From positions 2,221,001-2,285,000 of the forward strand of contig BSBM01000764.1 of assembly GCA_027924585.1 (NCBI GenBank): a DNA stretch of 64,000 nt, in the 5' to 3' direction. Under the pieces are notes generated by a model. That model was not told the origin of the DNA, did not search any database, and saw nothing but the letters and a program-made list of their open reading frames with translations. A program made the position numbers and the translations under genes. Each line of letters begins with the position of its first letter. Positions within the stretch are counted from its first letter, which is position 1. Source of the stretch: Larix kaempferi (lineage: Eukaryota > Streptophyta > Pinopsida > Pinales > Pinaceae). Of the stretch, positions 11,029 to 23,098 are shown one piece after another.

Positions 11029-14000
11029 CTGGCAACAAATATTTTCACATAAGTTCTATAATAGCAATTTCATATAACCCTCCCACTCACATTCCTGGGC
11101 AAAACTAAAAATAAATCAAACTGCAGATAAAAGAATATTATTCTCCGGTTATTCTCAATGCAGACCTTAAAAATGCTTTGGCCCTGTAAAATTATAACAA
11201 AAATTAACTTGTTTCGCAAATTACCTATTGCGACCCCTCTACTCCATTGAACCATCTATTGCTGCTCGTGTAAATCCGGCTATGCACAAAACAAACATGT
11301 CAAACAAATATGCTCTAGTATTCCTGGATAAGGGACAACCTTTTTTTAATTAATATTGTATATACATCCTGTCAAACTCAGACAACTGATCATCCAGGGC
11401 ATTATGCCTGCTGAGGTTTGAATGTGGGTCATGAGCATGGAAACACCCCATCTCTACTATAGACCACAACCCGACATACATAATTCCAACCAACCTCTAG
11501 AACATATTTTCTCATTTCATTAACAACCAAATTTTGCCACAAACTCATAGTTTTAACTTGAAATTAGGGTGAGAGTGAGGAAAATGGATTGCTTCTGGAC
11601 CATGCATCGCATAGTGTTGTCGGTGTTGAGAGATGAGCGGAAGCGCATTATGGGATGTGGGTACTAATCCAGTCCATGCATAACCTCAGCATCAACAGCT
11701 GGAGGGAATGTAGATCGATCATGGGTTGCATCAATAGCTGGAGGCATGCAGATTGATCAGGGATTGTATATTTCCTTGGCTTTGATAGGAGGCAAAATAA
11801 AGCCTCCAAAGATCTAATTGGTGAGAACCAAAATATATATGACAAAAAAATACTAGTTTATGATTACAAAATAACTTAAATAATTTGAAAATATAATTAT
11901 ACTTAATATTTTAAGACAATTTGTTTTATCATATATACACAGAAAATTTATTAACTTTAAAAGGTTGATTCAGTTGAAAGCAAAAACATAAAATAATTGA
12001 TACACTTGAAATCATACAAGAAAATCTATTAACTTAAGTTTATTTAGTTGAAAACAAAATAAAAAATCCCAAATTTTCAAATACAATACAGGTATGAATG
12101 TTGTGCATTGTACTCGTTTATGATAGTTTGTTTTATCTTATCATATATAACCAATACAGTTCAAATCAAAACACGGAAGATTTTATTAACTTTTAAAATC
12201 TTAATAGAGATAGAGATCCTAAATGTCTTTGCTATTTATGACTTTCAATTGACATGAAAAGGTTGATGATAATCTCTTGGTTATTTATGGCTATGCAAGG
12301 TGTTACATATTGTGAGGCAATAATATTCCAAGTCATCTTAGTCTTTAATATTCGATCATTGTAGTATCAGGTCATAGTAGCCTTTAATAAAAAATTATAG
12401 CAGTGATTAAGCATATACTATATAGTGCAGATGGAAGAGATGAACAAGCTACAGTTATTTAAATGATTTTTTAAATGTTGAATTGTCCATTGCTTTAAGC
12501 ATTTTATTTTGATTGGAAATCTTTGAGACAATTAGGGTGAATTCAAGATATTGTTAATAAACATGAAATCTATGATAATAATTTAATTTAATGTATTTTA
12601 CATTTAAAATAAGTTATGATAATAAATATAATTAACTTTAATGTATTTTACATTCAAAGTAAATTCTGGCAGCTAGCAAAATATAAATTAGAAGCAAAAA
12701 ACATTATATATATATATATCCTCTAAGCATAAAACTTAATAAAATAATAATTATTTATCATATTATTTATCATTAGCACATAGACCATGTCAGTTTAATA
12801 CTAAAATATACCATCCAAGCAACTTAGGTGGTAGTCCGCTACTATCAAAATGATGATCCAAGATTAGGGTTTGGCTATCAACAAAAATTGGGAAACCATT
12901 CTATTATATACTTAGTGTTTAAGTCTAACCATCATAAACTTATTGTTTCCGGGAGCGAAAGCTTGATCCAGTAGAGGTAGCTAAAGAGAAGAAAGATGAA
13001 TAAGCCTCAAATAATTGAAAGTATACATATATTTCATGAATCAACCTATTATATCTAATTCCTGTAGATTACCCCTCTGCACTAGTAATTGCACTCACAA
13101 TCCAAGATCAATCTGATTATTGCAGGGATTGTGCAAGGTATGGAAGAGGAAAAACACCCCTCTGCACTGGAAATTGCACTCACAACCCCAAGATCAATCT
13201 GATTATTGGGATTTTGCAATCCGACAAGCTGTAAGGCATGGGAGAGGAAGAACAAAGTTAGTGATTTCAAATATAAAACCATTTAACTAATTTGCATTAA
13301 TGATTTCAGATATAAAATGATAAATGGTTTCAAATCTAAAAACTATCATACCCCATTCTAAAATATGAAAATGTTAAACGTCATCTATAACCAAATCTGG
13401 CACATGGGCACTCAATCCTTTTGTTGGGCACTGAATTTGATTGGGTGCCCCCTCAGCACCATCGATCTCTTCTTGGGAACGCAATTCACTTTTGCTCCTG
13501 AGCACGCAATTGCGTTTATGCTCCTGTGAACACAATTAAGAAGCTGGGGCGTATCTTCTCAGAGAATGAATGATGGAAATGGAAAATGCAGCAGGGAATG
13601 GAATGTCTTTTGAAATTTTGAAACACACCAGGGATGGAAATGGAGAAGGTAAACAATCTATGAAACGTCTTTTTATAATTAGCTATAAAATATAGTAGAG
13701 AAAGAATTAATACTAGTATTAATAACAAGAATTAATTAAACATTATTGAAATATGGGTGTATGAAATATGAGCAGTGAAGCTATTATTTCATGACGGAGC
13801 ATTTGAATTTGCCCAATATATTTCCACACCAAATAATATAAATATTTCATGAAAGAGCGTTTGAAATTTACACACCAAATATAAAAAGCCTTATTGAGAT
13901 AATTTTACTACTCCCATGTTCAAACTTAAACTGATTGATGCTCAATTATCTTTCTGTTCTTCATGCTCATAATCCAAGGGAAATCTATTTAAGAAAACAA

Positions 14001-14643
14001 GTATTAGCATCTCAATAGCACCTAAACCGATCAATAAAATTTGCTTACAAAGCTATAATTGATGATAGTTTCCTTGCATAAAAATTCTATCCAAAAGAGG
14101 AGTTAATGACGATAGATACTATCCCCATCTAAAGGAACTTGTCCGCATAAAAAAAATATAGCACCACACATGAGCTCCATATATCTGCTTCCTTGGAGTT
14201 AACTTCCTTTCAGTTTTTCGGAAGCTATATAATAGAGACTACAAACACGATCTTTGCAGAAATTATTCCACGAAAAGACAAGAAAAACAAACAAACATAT
14301 TCATAAGGAAAGAAAATCGAAGTTGCATTCACCGCTATATAAACATATCTATTAACTATAAATTGTTTGAAAGCAAATAGAGAACATTATAGGTAGGGTA
14401 CCTACAACATTGAATGAAATTAAGCAAAAACATGTCGTGTGTGCAAAATACTGCAGCCTAAGGAGGAGGTCGTGTCACTTGTGATTCTCAATGCCATTTC
14501 CTGCAGGCAACTGATCCAGCTTATGGGTGTGGATAATATAAACACCCTCTCTAAAACACGCATCGAAAACAGATGAGGAATTGCCTCCATTATTCAGGAC
14601 TTGCCTCTCTAATCGACATGAACTTGTAATGAGGCGATTTGTT
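11029..14643. other. Long AT-rich stretch without recognisable gene
   Basis: No supported coding region. About 12583-12668 holds two diverged ~50-base copies of a TTTAATGTATTTTACATT-containing unit, and 11930-12190 has loosely related AATTTATTAACTTT-containing segments. The rest shows only simple AT bias. Splice-like sites occur around 11150-11250 (minus) but join nothing I can identify. Confidence 0.5.
13071..13255. repeat. Imperfect ~85-bp tandem duplication
   Basis: Two copies begin ACCCCTCTGCACT at 13071 and 13156. They share the CAAGATCAATCTGATTATT core and the GGAAGAGGAA/GGAGAGGAAG tail, with several substitutions and small indels. Older than the perfect duplication at 10531. Confidence 0.85.
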
Positions 14644-15060
14644 CTATTGTGCTTGTTGTGAGGTGAGGCCATTGCTGATTATGGTGGATTGGCACAAAGG
14701 GCATGAAGAGTTCGTAGGAAATACGAGAAGCCAGCGATCAATAATGTCTACAGTTAGGAAGAATGCAGACTCCATCCTCCTCCCCAATACAATGCAAACA
14801 AACAGCACATGAAGATGAATAATTCATATCTAAACCATCATCTGAGATTCTTGAACACCCATAGTTGGTTTTGGGCAGCACTCTGATCATCTTGGAGCGG
14901 CCGAACAGAGAATTGATTATCTTGTATAGACAAGAATTAATTCTGGAGCATCGTTGGTTAACACTAAATCTATTTTTTATATTAAGCAGACCCATAAATA
15001 TTGAGAATTGCATGAGCAGGGCAAGCAGTCCATTGAGAAGTTGTAATGGAGGGAGAAAAG
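14644..15060 (-). pseudogene. RING-H2 finger (ATL-like E3 ubiquitin ligase) pseudogene
   Basis: On the minus strand, upstream of the Met at 15013, the frame is open through a hydrophobic segment (LLNGLLALLMQFSIFMGLL) that could span a membrane. It continues with GLD and then CAVCLHCIGEEDGVCILPNC-RH, which gives RING ligands 1-4 with normal spacing. The next expected piece, the His and Cys of FHxxC, is missing: the frame stops at 14738. In another frame the domain resumes as IDRWLLVFPTNSSCPLC, giving ligands 7 and 8, and ends at a TAG at 14644-14646. The missing part fits a deletion of about 17 bases. A membrane segment, GLD and RING-H2 is the plan of plant ATL ubiquitin ligases. Without ligands 5 and 6 and with a frameshift it should be inactive. 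Confidence 0.72.
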
Positions 15061-15068
15061 ATTCATAA

Positions 15069-15340
15069 ACAAATGGGAAAAGAAATGATTCAATTATTCA
15101 TTTAACCAATGGACTCGGGCGTGGCAGGCCTACGTGGCAAAAGACCTAGATTAAACAAAAGAAACACCCCAATTATTGCTAATCCGATAGAACGTTTGGG
15201 TACCTTTCCACCAATCTCAAATCTCTGTCGTTCGATATATGTACTTGACGAAGAATATGCCTAGCCACTACATCCTATCATTTCATCCTTAATTACTAAT
15301 TAAAAGGTTGCGATAAACTCCCACTACAATTCTCATTGGA
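15069..15340. other. Intergenic, nothing recognised
   Basis: Between the RING-H2 remnant and the flank duplication next to copia I. No motif seen. Confidence 0.4.
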
Positions 15341-15500
15341 TGATAGTGTATCAACATAAGACCGGCTTGAATTTGGAAGAAAGATTTGATATTGAGTACA
15401 CTATGATTATGACAAAAAAATCATAGTTCTTTATCTTCATTCATTTTTATTATGTATTTCTTGTATCAGGTTAAGCACGGCCCAATTCAATTGGAAGATG
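15341..15500. repeat. First copy of a ~155-bp tandem duplication split by copia I
   Basis: 15341-15412 (TAGTGTATCAACATAAG... to CACTATGATTATGA) reappears at about 23015-23085, just beyond the copia I element. Removing copia I and one AGATG places the second copy directly after this one, so the element landed at the junction of a pre-existing tandem duplication. Confidence 0.8.
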
Positions 15501-16107
15501 TGTTAAGATTTAATATGCTAAGACAGAAAATAGCAGCATTACATTTCATTTCACAATAATAGCATATACAGGATCACTGAAGAAACAACAAGCACAACAT
15601 AAACACAAGAGACACAGATTTATCCTAAGAAACCCTCATGGGGTAGAAAACCCAGCAAAGCTTCCTCAATATAGATGACCAACAATATACAAAGATGCAA
15701 ACCCTGAGCATAAGCTCCTCCTTCTCTATAGTAGACCTCTCCTCCACAAGTGCGCCACTCTCAAGTGAGTGAGTGTGTGTGTCAAATGAGGAATACACCT
15801 CCTCTATTTATACACTACTCCAACTTGTCTTTTACACAAAACATGTAGGCTCGTATTTAACCAATGGGTTAAATACCCCACTACAACTGACTGGGTCGAC
15901 CCCTCTAGGGTGGTCTAATAACCCTTTGACCCACATAACACATACAAGGCCGACCCCCACTAGGGAAGTCTAATAACCCAAGTTACCACATTCCAACGGA
16001 GGAATTAACATCTCCGAATATACAATAAGATCTTCACGGAGGAATGAAACATCTCCGGAATAATAAAGTACAAATATAATATTCTTTGAAGTTACAATAT
16101 CTCAACA
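15501..16107 (-). repeat. Copia I 3' LTR
   Basis: 607 bp, TG...CA ends, followed on the plus strand by CTCCCGCTTA, the complement of a short polypurine tract. Contains GGGTGGTCTAATAACCC and CACAAGTGCGCCACTCTC, motifs also found in the copia II LTRs. Confidence 0.93.
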
Positions 16108-16700
16108 CTCCCGCTTAATGAGAAGGATATTATAACAGCATCTGCACAAGTAAGGAGTCATCAACATCATACATGATACATCTATAAATCATTGGAAGCT
16201 TTCTCAACATCATCAGTAACTCAACCAGTTACTGGAACATCTTCAATACTGGCACATCAACATCTTCAGTACTGAGTCTTTATCTTCTGCAGCACTCGAA
16301 TAGCTACAATACCATCAACATCTGGATCCTCACAATCATCAGCATCGTCATTATACGATTATCAGCATCAGGATCATCTCGATCTACAGCATCTGGATCA
16401 TCTCGATCTACAACATTATCATCTAGATCAATACGATCAACAGCATCGTCATCTAGATCAATACGATCAGCAGCATTGTCATCTAGATCAACAGTATTAG
16501 TGTCCACACCAATACAAGTATACACATCATCAATACATGTATCCACACAATACATCTATCATCAAAAGCATGTATTCTCACTAATACATCTATCATCAAA
16601 AGCATGTATTCCCACTAATACATCTATCATCAAAAGCATGTATTCCCACTAATACATCTATCATCAAAAGCATGTATTCTCACTAATACATAGCAGCATA
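16108..16700. repeat. Copia I 3' region: 30-bp and 34-bp tandem repeats
   Basis: About 16375-16500 holds ~30-base units of the CATCTAGATCAATACGATCA type. 16549-16684 holds four 34-base units (AATACATCTATCATCAAAAG...), nearly identical, with a fifth partial copy. The repeats yield low-complexity Asp-rich open frames on the minus strand (16304-16555), which I do not regard as a gene. Confidence 0.9.
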
Positions 16701-16783
16701 TCCTGCAACACACACAATCATATTACAGGATGATCAATCCCGCTCTCTTTAGGACATAGGCCCATGGATGATACAATCCAGTC

Positions 16784-17172
16784 ATGTACCTTTTGAACCG
16801 AGGTCCAAGGATGATCCAGTCCTACTATGTACCTTTTGAACCGAGGTCCAGGGATGATCCAATCCTATCATGTACCTTTTGAACCGAAGTCCAAGGACGT
16901 TCCAGTCCTATCATGTACCTTTTGAACAGAGGTCCAGGGACGATCCAGTCCTATCATGTACCTTTTGCACCGAAGTTCAGGGACGATCCAGTCCTATCAT
17001 GTACCTTTTGAACCAAAGTCCAGGGACGATCTAGTCCTATCATGTACCTTTTGAACCGAGGTCCAGGGATGATCCAGTCCTATCATGTACCTTTTGAACC
17101 AAAGCTCAGGGACGATCCAGTCCTATCATGTACCTTTTGAACCGAAGCTCAGGGACGATCCAGTCCTATCAT
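16784..17172. repeat. Copia I 3' region: nine 43-bp tandem repeats
   Basis: The unit starts ATGTACCTTTTGAACCGAGG and ends GATCCAGTCCTATC. The period measured between successive units is 43 bases, about nine copies with scattered substitutions. Open frames crossing the array are a consequence of the repeat. Confidence 0.93.
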
Positions 17173-18100
17173 TCAATTCTTGGAGACCTCATGTCTACGG
17201 TTCAATTCACAGGACTAAAGTCTGAGGATGATCCAATCCCCTTACCTGTTCATTTAGGATTTTGTTCTTGGAGACATCATGTATACGGCTCAATTCAAAG
17301 GACTAAAGTCCGAGGATGATCCAATCCCCTTACCTGTTCATTCAGGATTTTGTTCTCGGAGACATCATGTCTACGACTCAATTGAAAGGACTAAAGTCCG
17401 AGGACGATCCAATCCCCTTACCTGTTCATTCAGGATTTTGTTCTCGGAGACATCATGTCTACGGCTCAATTCAAAGGACTAAAGTCCGAGGACTATCTAA
17501 TCCCCTTATCTGTTCATTCATGATTTTGTTCTCGGAGACATCATGTCTACGGCTCAATTCAAAGGACTAAAGTCCGAGGACGATCCAATCCCCTTACCTG
17601 TTCATTCATGATTTTGTTCTCGGAGACATCATGTCTACGGCTCAATTCAAAGGACTAAAGTCCGAGGACGATCCAATCCCCTTACCTGTTCATTCAGGAT
17701 TTTGTTCTCGAAGACATACGTCTACGGCTCTCTTTAGGACTGAAGTCTAGGGATGATCCAATCCCCTCATGTCCACCAAGGACTTCATTCTCGAAGACAT
17801 ATGTCTATGGCTCTCTTTAGGACTGAAGTCTAGGGATGATCCAATCCCCTCAAGTCCACCAAGGATTTCATTCTCGAAGACATACATCTACGGCTCTCTT
17901 TAGGATTGAAGTCCAGGGATGATCCAATCCCCTTACCTGTTCATTCAGAATTTTGTTCTCGAAGACATACGTCTACGGCTCTCTTTAGGACTGAAGTCCA
18001 AGGATGATCCAATACTCACATGTCCACCAAGGACTTCATTCTCAAATACATATGTCTACGGATCCTTTTAGAACATATGTTCAAGGATGATGCAATCCCC
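17173..18100. repeat. Copia I 3' region: ~88-bp tandem repeats
   Basis: Units of 88 bases (AGACATCATGTCTACGGCTC ... ACCTGTTCATTCAGGATTTT) run from about 17173 to 17700. Variants of about 85 bases with CTCTCTTTAGGACTGAAGTC follow to about 18100. Both forms carry TCC(G)AGG(A)TGATCCAATCC, which resembles the core of the adjacent 43-bp unit. The two arrays may therefore have a common origin. Confidence 0.92.
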
Positions 18101-18249
18101 TTGTCAACTTAGACCTTGTCTAAGGACCATGCACCAACCTCTCTATTGGTATTACTAATATAGGTATCCTCATCATCGACCTCACTGTCGATGCAGGCAA
18201 TCTCATCATGAGTGATCACATCACTCCCCCTTTCGAGGAGGGTCCTTCT

Positions 18250-18860
18250 GAACTATATTAAGTTTGTCTCGAAAAATTTACTTGAGGTAGAGGTTTGGTT
18301 AGTACATCGGATCGGTAGAGGTTTGGTTAGTTCATCGGCAACTTGTTCACTTGAGGTAGAGGTTTGGTTAGAACATCGGCAGCTTGTTCACTTGAGGTAG
18401 AGGTTTGGTTAGTACATCGGTAACCTGCTACAAATTTGACCTTTATAGTTCCTTTCTGCACCATATCTTGGAACACTAGATTCTCTACCATCTTGATACA
18501 ACTCTGTTTGTCACATAGTATCATAGTTGGGTCTATCTCTAAGTCAACCAATCCTGTAGCCATACTGCTTCACAACTAGCAGAGCAAGCAGCCATATATT
18601 CCACTTGTGCTGAGAGCCATACTGGACTGCTTCCTACTAAACCACAAGATCATGGCTGATCCCAGACAATAACATCCTCTCGATGTGCTCCACCTATCTG
18701 ATACACTTTCTGCTCAATCAACATCTGTGTAGCCATCTGAAGTCATGATCTCCAAAATAGCATAGATCAAAATCTATCATATCCTTTAGGTACCTCATCA
18801 CATGCCTTGCAACTATCAGGTGAACACATCTAGTTTCCACTAGATACTAACTCAAGGTGT
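18250..18860 (-). pseudogene. Copia I RNase H remnant with internal 41-bp repeats
   Basis: Minus-strand fragments spell copia RNase H: WLSAQVEYMAACSASCEAVW, then a piece resembling DNQSCIKMVENLVF and RDMVQKG, ending in ADVLTKPLPQVN. The last motif is the usual end of copia pol. About three copies of a ~41-base unit (CTTGAGGTAGAGGTTTGGTT...) at 18270-18420 duplicate exactly this ADVLTKPLPQVN coding segment. Stops and frameshifts throughout make it non-functional. Confidence 0.8.
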
Positions 18861-19560
18861 TTACAACAAAGCTTATATCTGACCTGGTATTTTTTTTAGA
18901 TACATCAATGACCTAATAATTTGTCTATACAAAGTTATATACACTAACAGCTTCAATTTGGAATCCATGAGAGTGGCCATTCCAACATATCAAGTCCTTT
19001 TAATATTTCTCGGCATACTTTCCTTGGTTGAGAAAGATTCCTTCTGATCCTTTCCATACTTCCAGACCTAGGAAGTAATGCATCAATCTGAGATCTTTCA
19101 TTTTCATTTCTGCAGCCATCTTCTTCTTTCCTTTCATGATCTGTTTCTCATTCCTTGTCAGAAAGAGATCATCCTCATACAATAATAGTATGATCCATAA
19201 CCTTAAGGTAAAGGTTAGGATCAGCTTTACTTCTGGTAAAGCCCAAGCTTGTTAGGAGACTTTCAATTCTCCCTGTATGACTGAACATCATTCACACTCT
19301 GCATTGAGTGATCTTCTTCATATCTATCTATGCCATCTCTCGTCAGATGGGTCTGCTGATATGAGCCTCAATATCATTTGAACTCTGTGGTGAGTTCCTT
19401 CTTGCATCCATTTCATCTTGTGTATAGAAACCATATTCAACCTTGTAACAAAGGTTGTGATCCACATCACCCATGATGATCATTAAGCTCATTAATTGAC
19501 TATCGATCCTGGGTACCCATACAGAACCTGATTCACACTTCTTCTTTAATTACACCATTA
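18861..19560 (-). pseudogene. Copia I reverse transcriptase remnant
   Basis: Minus-strand reading gives LTSLGFTRSKADPNLYLKV, then the catalytic region and MHYFLGLEVWKGSEGIFLNQ, the typical copia RT C-terminal half. The YVDD box appears as YEDD, so the Val is Glu. An open frame survives at 19182-19000. Frameshifts precede it, and the N-terminal half of RT is not recognisable. Homologous to the longer RT remnant at 51981-52733. Confidence 0.82.
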
Positions 19561-22393
19561 ATAGAATGGTCTTATCTAGCCACTTGGAGCAAACATCTCG
19601 TCATGATTCTCTTCCTCTTTCTAAGAGAATATTCTAGCCACGAGCCTTCTATATTTTGTTTGATTTGTAAATCTTCTTGTTGAACATCCATCACTTGTGT
19701 GGTGTTCATCATTCTTCATGATCTTTCCTACATATCAAAATTAAGTACATGATTAGTAATACTTCATAATCATGAAATCATGTTGACATGATAGCCTATT
19801 ATGCATACAGATATCATTTACATAGTTATGCAACTATCTTGACCAATACTTTGGCACAACAATTTCCCATATCCTGTATGCATACAGTGGCTATCTAGAT
19901 GCCTTCCATCTCTACCAGAACATACTATCGAGAGTGTGCATAGCTCTCAGCATGTCATCAAAGAGGTTTCATTCTAGACAAGCAACAATGGAATGTTTGT
20001 CCAACTTACCAATCATATGCATATTAGTAGTATATTGTTCAATGCTCTATGAATGTTTACACTCAGCATGATATATTCTAGGAATACAAATATGCATACA
20101 AGCAATATCATTTATTATTTCAAATAATAACTCAAATACTTATCTTTTATGTTTGTGTGGTTGCTTCCCGCATGATCTTCTATATGTCTTTTGAACTTCT
20201 ATTCATTCTGTACCACTATGCATGCTCAAGAGTGCACTAGTGTCATCATCATGATCTCATACACAAACATACATTCATTAGTATATTCTCAATATTATCA
20301 AAACATTGTAATTCTAAATAATCTTGAATATGTATAGTCATGATCATTAGTATTCAGGGTTTCAAGGAAGTCTTCTTTTACTCATGCATATTCTTGTTTG
20401 ATCATAGTACTCTTCTGGTTAATTAAATCATCAAGATAAGAGACATAATATGCATAAACCCTTGATTACTAACTTTATGAATAAGCATAACCAATCATAC
20501 CAAGTATACTTATATAAGGGATTCTAACACAAGGTAAGATTCTAACTTGACATAGGAAAACATACCTGGATTAGTATACGTGCTTAGTTATGTACAACAT
20601 ACCTAAACAATCTCTTCAATGATTTAGAGATCTTGAGTTAGAACCTGCATGTCTCATAGGTTAAGCATAATATAACAAAGTCATATATGCCTCATAAGTA
20701 GAACAAAGATTATGGATGAGTCTTTGTCTTCAGGTTGTCATGGTTATGGAACTTGATTTGTCTTTTGTGATGTACCTGTATCTTGTTAGCAGACAACATC
20801 AACCTCACACAACACCATAATGCATTAGTACAATCATATAGCCCTAATCAATGAATGTCTTCTATCATTCACATGCATTCATACTATTACTAGGGTGATA
20901 AGACAATTCTAACATTAATCAAGATTGTACTAATAAATAATATGAAGACAAACACATCAAGAATCAGATTTCAAGACATACCTTAACCTCCTTAAGTCAT
21001 ACCTGTCGAGACTTCTTGTAGTCTTCTTATGTAAGGCCTTAGCCTTAACTCCCCCTGAAAGTTGATCTGGAGCTTGATTAGGGTTTGCTAGAGAAACCCT
21101 AAAAATTCAATCTTTGACTTTCACACTTCTGAATGGATGGAAGGATGTGTCTTGCTAAGCTAATCAAACTAGCATACTTCAATTTTGAAATCTCCAAAAT
21201 TTGACCCCTCAAAATTGCCTTCGAAACTTCTAGATTTTTTAGACAGGATCCCGAACTAGGGTTTGATGAAGCCCACCCTTCTGCCCAATCAAAAGGTTTG
21301 ATCCAAGGCTCTAAACTCTTATTTTTCTGAGGAGCTTCCAGCTGTGGTTACAGACTTCAAAAATTCCAACTTTTGCTAAAGCCCTAATTTTCCATCTTTC
21401 TGATCAAAATCCCGAACTAGGGTTTGATCAAGCCCGGTCTTCTACCCAACCAAAAATTTAATCTTGGTCTCTAAATTTTTTATTTTCCTGAGTAGCATTC
21501 AGCCATGGATTCCGATTCCAAAAATTCTAACTTTCTCCGAAACCCTAAATTCCGGAAGCCATGAATGAAGGTGCTCCAAAAATAATTCTGTTTTGACAGA
21601 AATATGTACCTGATTGTTTCTACTGTAACTCCAAAATTTTTGCTCCATAGGGTATGAATACTTATTCTGTGGTATCCTGACCTTTCATCTTTCCAATGCA
21701 ATAGTTCTGACCTCAATTGGATTTTCTGAGAGAGAGTTATGCCAAGTGTCGCAACGTGACCTGTTTATGGGATAAAACCGGAGAGCGAAATTGTACAGCA
21801 TGCCACGTGTCACTGGTTCAACTTCGGCCTCTGAAAATGTTTCCTGAGATAGTATAGTCTGTGTACTACTTGTCACTTTTTACGAAATTTCATTTGGAGC
21901 TTCCTATCCCAAGTTATGCCAAGTGTCGCAACATGACCTGTTTATGGGATAAAACAAAACAGAAGAGAAAACTTGTATGGCGTGCCACGTGTCACTGGTT
22001 CAACTTCGACCTCTAAAAACATTTGTTGAGATATTACAGTCTGTGTACTACCTGTCACTTTTTACGAAATTTCATTTGGAGCTTTCTAGCCCAAGTTATG
22101 ACCTTTTTTCCTAGGTCACCTGATTTTGACTGAGATCTCGAAGAGGCAGAAACCCTAACTTGTACTGATCATAACTTACAAAGTACAACGAATCAGAGGG
22201 TTCCCTTTGGACACAACATACCTAGAGATGTTATCTATGACCTGTAAAGGTTTCAGATCCTGAACCTTTGCCAAAATGGATTTATGGCGAAAGTTCCACG
22301 ATGACTGGTTTTTGCTATATAAAACCCTAACCTTCAAATTGTCACAAGTAAAGCAAGTGTCGTAAGTGCCATACATTGCCTTCCTTCAGGTTA
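19561..22393 (-). other. Copia I 5' region without gag, protease or integrase
   Basis: Nearly 3 kb between RT and the primer site with no recognisable coding. It aligns by eye with the corresponding part of copia II: for example 20270-20470 matches about 53600-53820 (GGAAGTCTTCTTTTACTC, CATAAACCCTTGATTACT), and 21410-21470 matches about 54855-54910 (CCCGAACTAGGGT, GATCAAGCCCGG). Internal near-duplicates occur at about 21730-21900 and 21910-22080 (GAGTTATGCCAAGTGTCGCA, then CACTTTTTACGAAATTTCAT). Confidence 0.8.
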
Positions 22394-22405
22394 GCTCTGA
22401 TACCA
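22394..22405 (-). promoter_or_regulatory. Primer-binding site of copia I (initiator tRNA-Met)
   Basis: The minus strand reads TGGTATCAGAGC, directly abutting the LTR end ...TTAACA at 22406. It sets the element's orientation. Confidence 0.93.
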
Positions 22406-23012
22406 TGTTAAGACTTAATATGCTAAGACAGAAAATAGCAGAATTACATTTCATTTCACAATAATAGCATATACATGATCACTGAAGAAACAACAAGCAC
22501 AACATAAACACAAGAGACACAGATTTATCCTGGGAAACCCTCATGGGGTAGAAAACCCAGCAAAGCTTCCTCAATATAGATGACCAGCAATATACAAAGA
22601 TGCAAACCCTGAGCATAAGCTCCTCCTTCTCTATAGCAGACCTCTCCTCCACAAGTGCGCCACTCTCAAGTGAGTGAGTGTGTGTGTCAAATGAGGAATA
22701 CACCTCCTCTATTTATACACTACTCCGACTTGTCTTTTACACAAAACATGTAGGCTCGTATTTAACAAATGGGTTAAATACCCCACTACAACTGACTGGG
22801 CCGACCCCTCTAGGGTGGTCTAATAACCCTTTGACCCACATAACACATACAAGTCCGACCCCCATTAGGGAAGTCTAATAACCCAAGTTACCACATTCCG
22901 ACGGAAGAAGAAACATCTCTGGATATACAATAAGATCTTCACTGAGGAATGAAACATCTCAGGAATAATAAAGTACAAATATAATATTCTTTGAAGTTAC
23001 AATATCTCAACA
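22406..23012 (-). repeat. Copia I 5' LTR
   Basis: 607 bp, same length as its partner at 15501-16107, with few differences. Followed by the AGATG target-site duplication at 23013-23017. Confidence 0.93.
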
Positions 23013-23098
23013 AGATGGTGTATCAACATAAGCCTGGCTTGAATTTGGAAGAAAGATTTGATATTGAGTACACTATGATTATGATCACAAAATCACAC

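Larger units (their letters stand above)
15501..23012 (-). mobile_element. Copia I: non-autonomous Ty1/copia derivative
   Basis: A 7512-bp element with LTRs of 607 bp (TGTTAAGA...CTCAACA) and a 5-base target-site duplication AGATG (15496-15500 and 23013-23017). The tRNA-Met primer site next to the right LTR shows minus-strand orientation. The LTRs look well above 90% identical, so insertion is fairly recent. Internally only copia RT and RNase H remnants remain (18250-19560). Gag, protease and integrase are not seen; in their place lies a ~2.8-kb non-coding 5' region also present in copia II. Tandem repeats fill the space between RNase H and the 3' LTR. Confidence 0.93.

Noticed and set aside
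16304-16555. Asp-rich 83-codon minus-strand frame
   Set aside because: Generated by ~30-bp tandem repeats in the copia I 3' region; no start context or family.
16549-16684. Four regular 34-bp repeats resembling a CRISPR array
   Set aside because: The units are directly adjacent with no spacers, lie inside a plant retrotransposon, and there are no cas genes.
17128-17570. Overlapping plus-strand frames with repeated SEDDPIPLPVHSGFCS blocks
   Set aside because: Frames simply follow the 88-bp tandem repeat, which is not divisible by three and therefore cycles frames.
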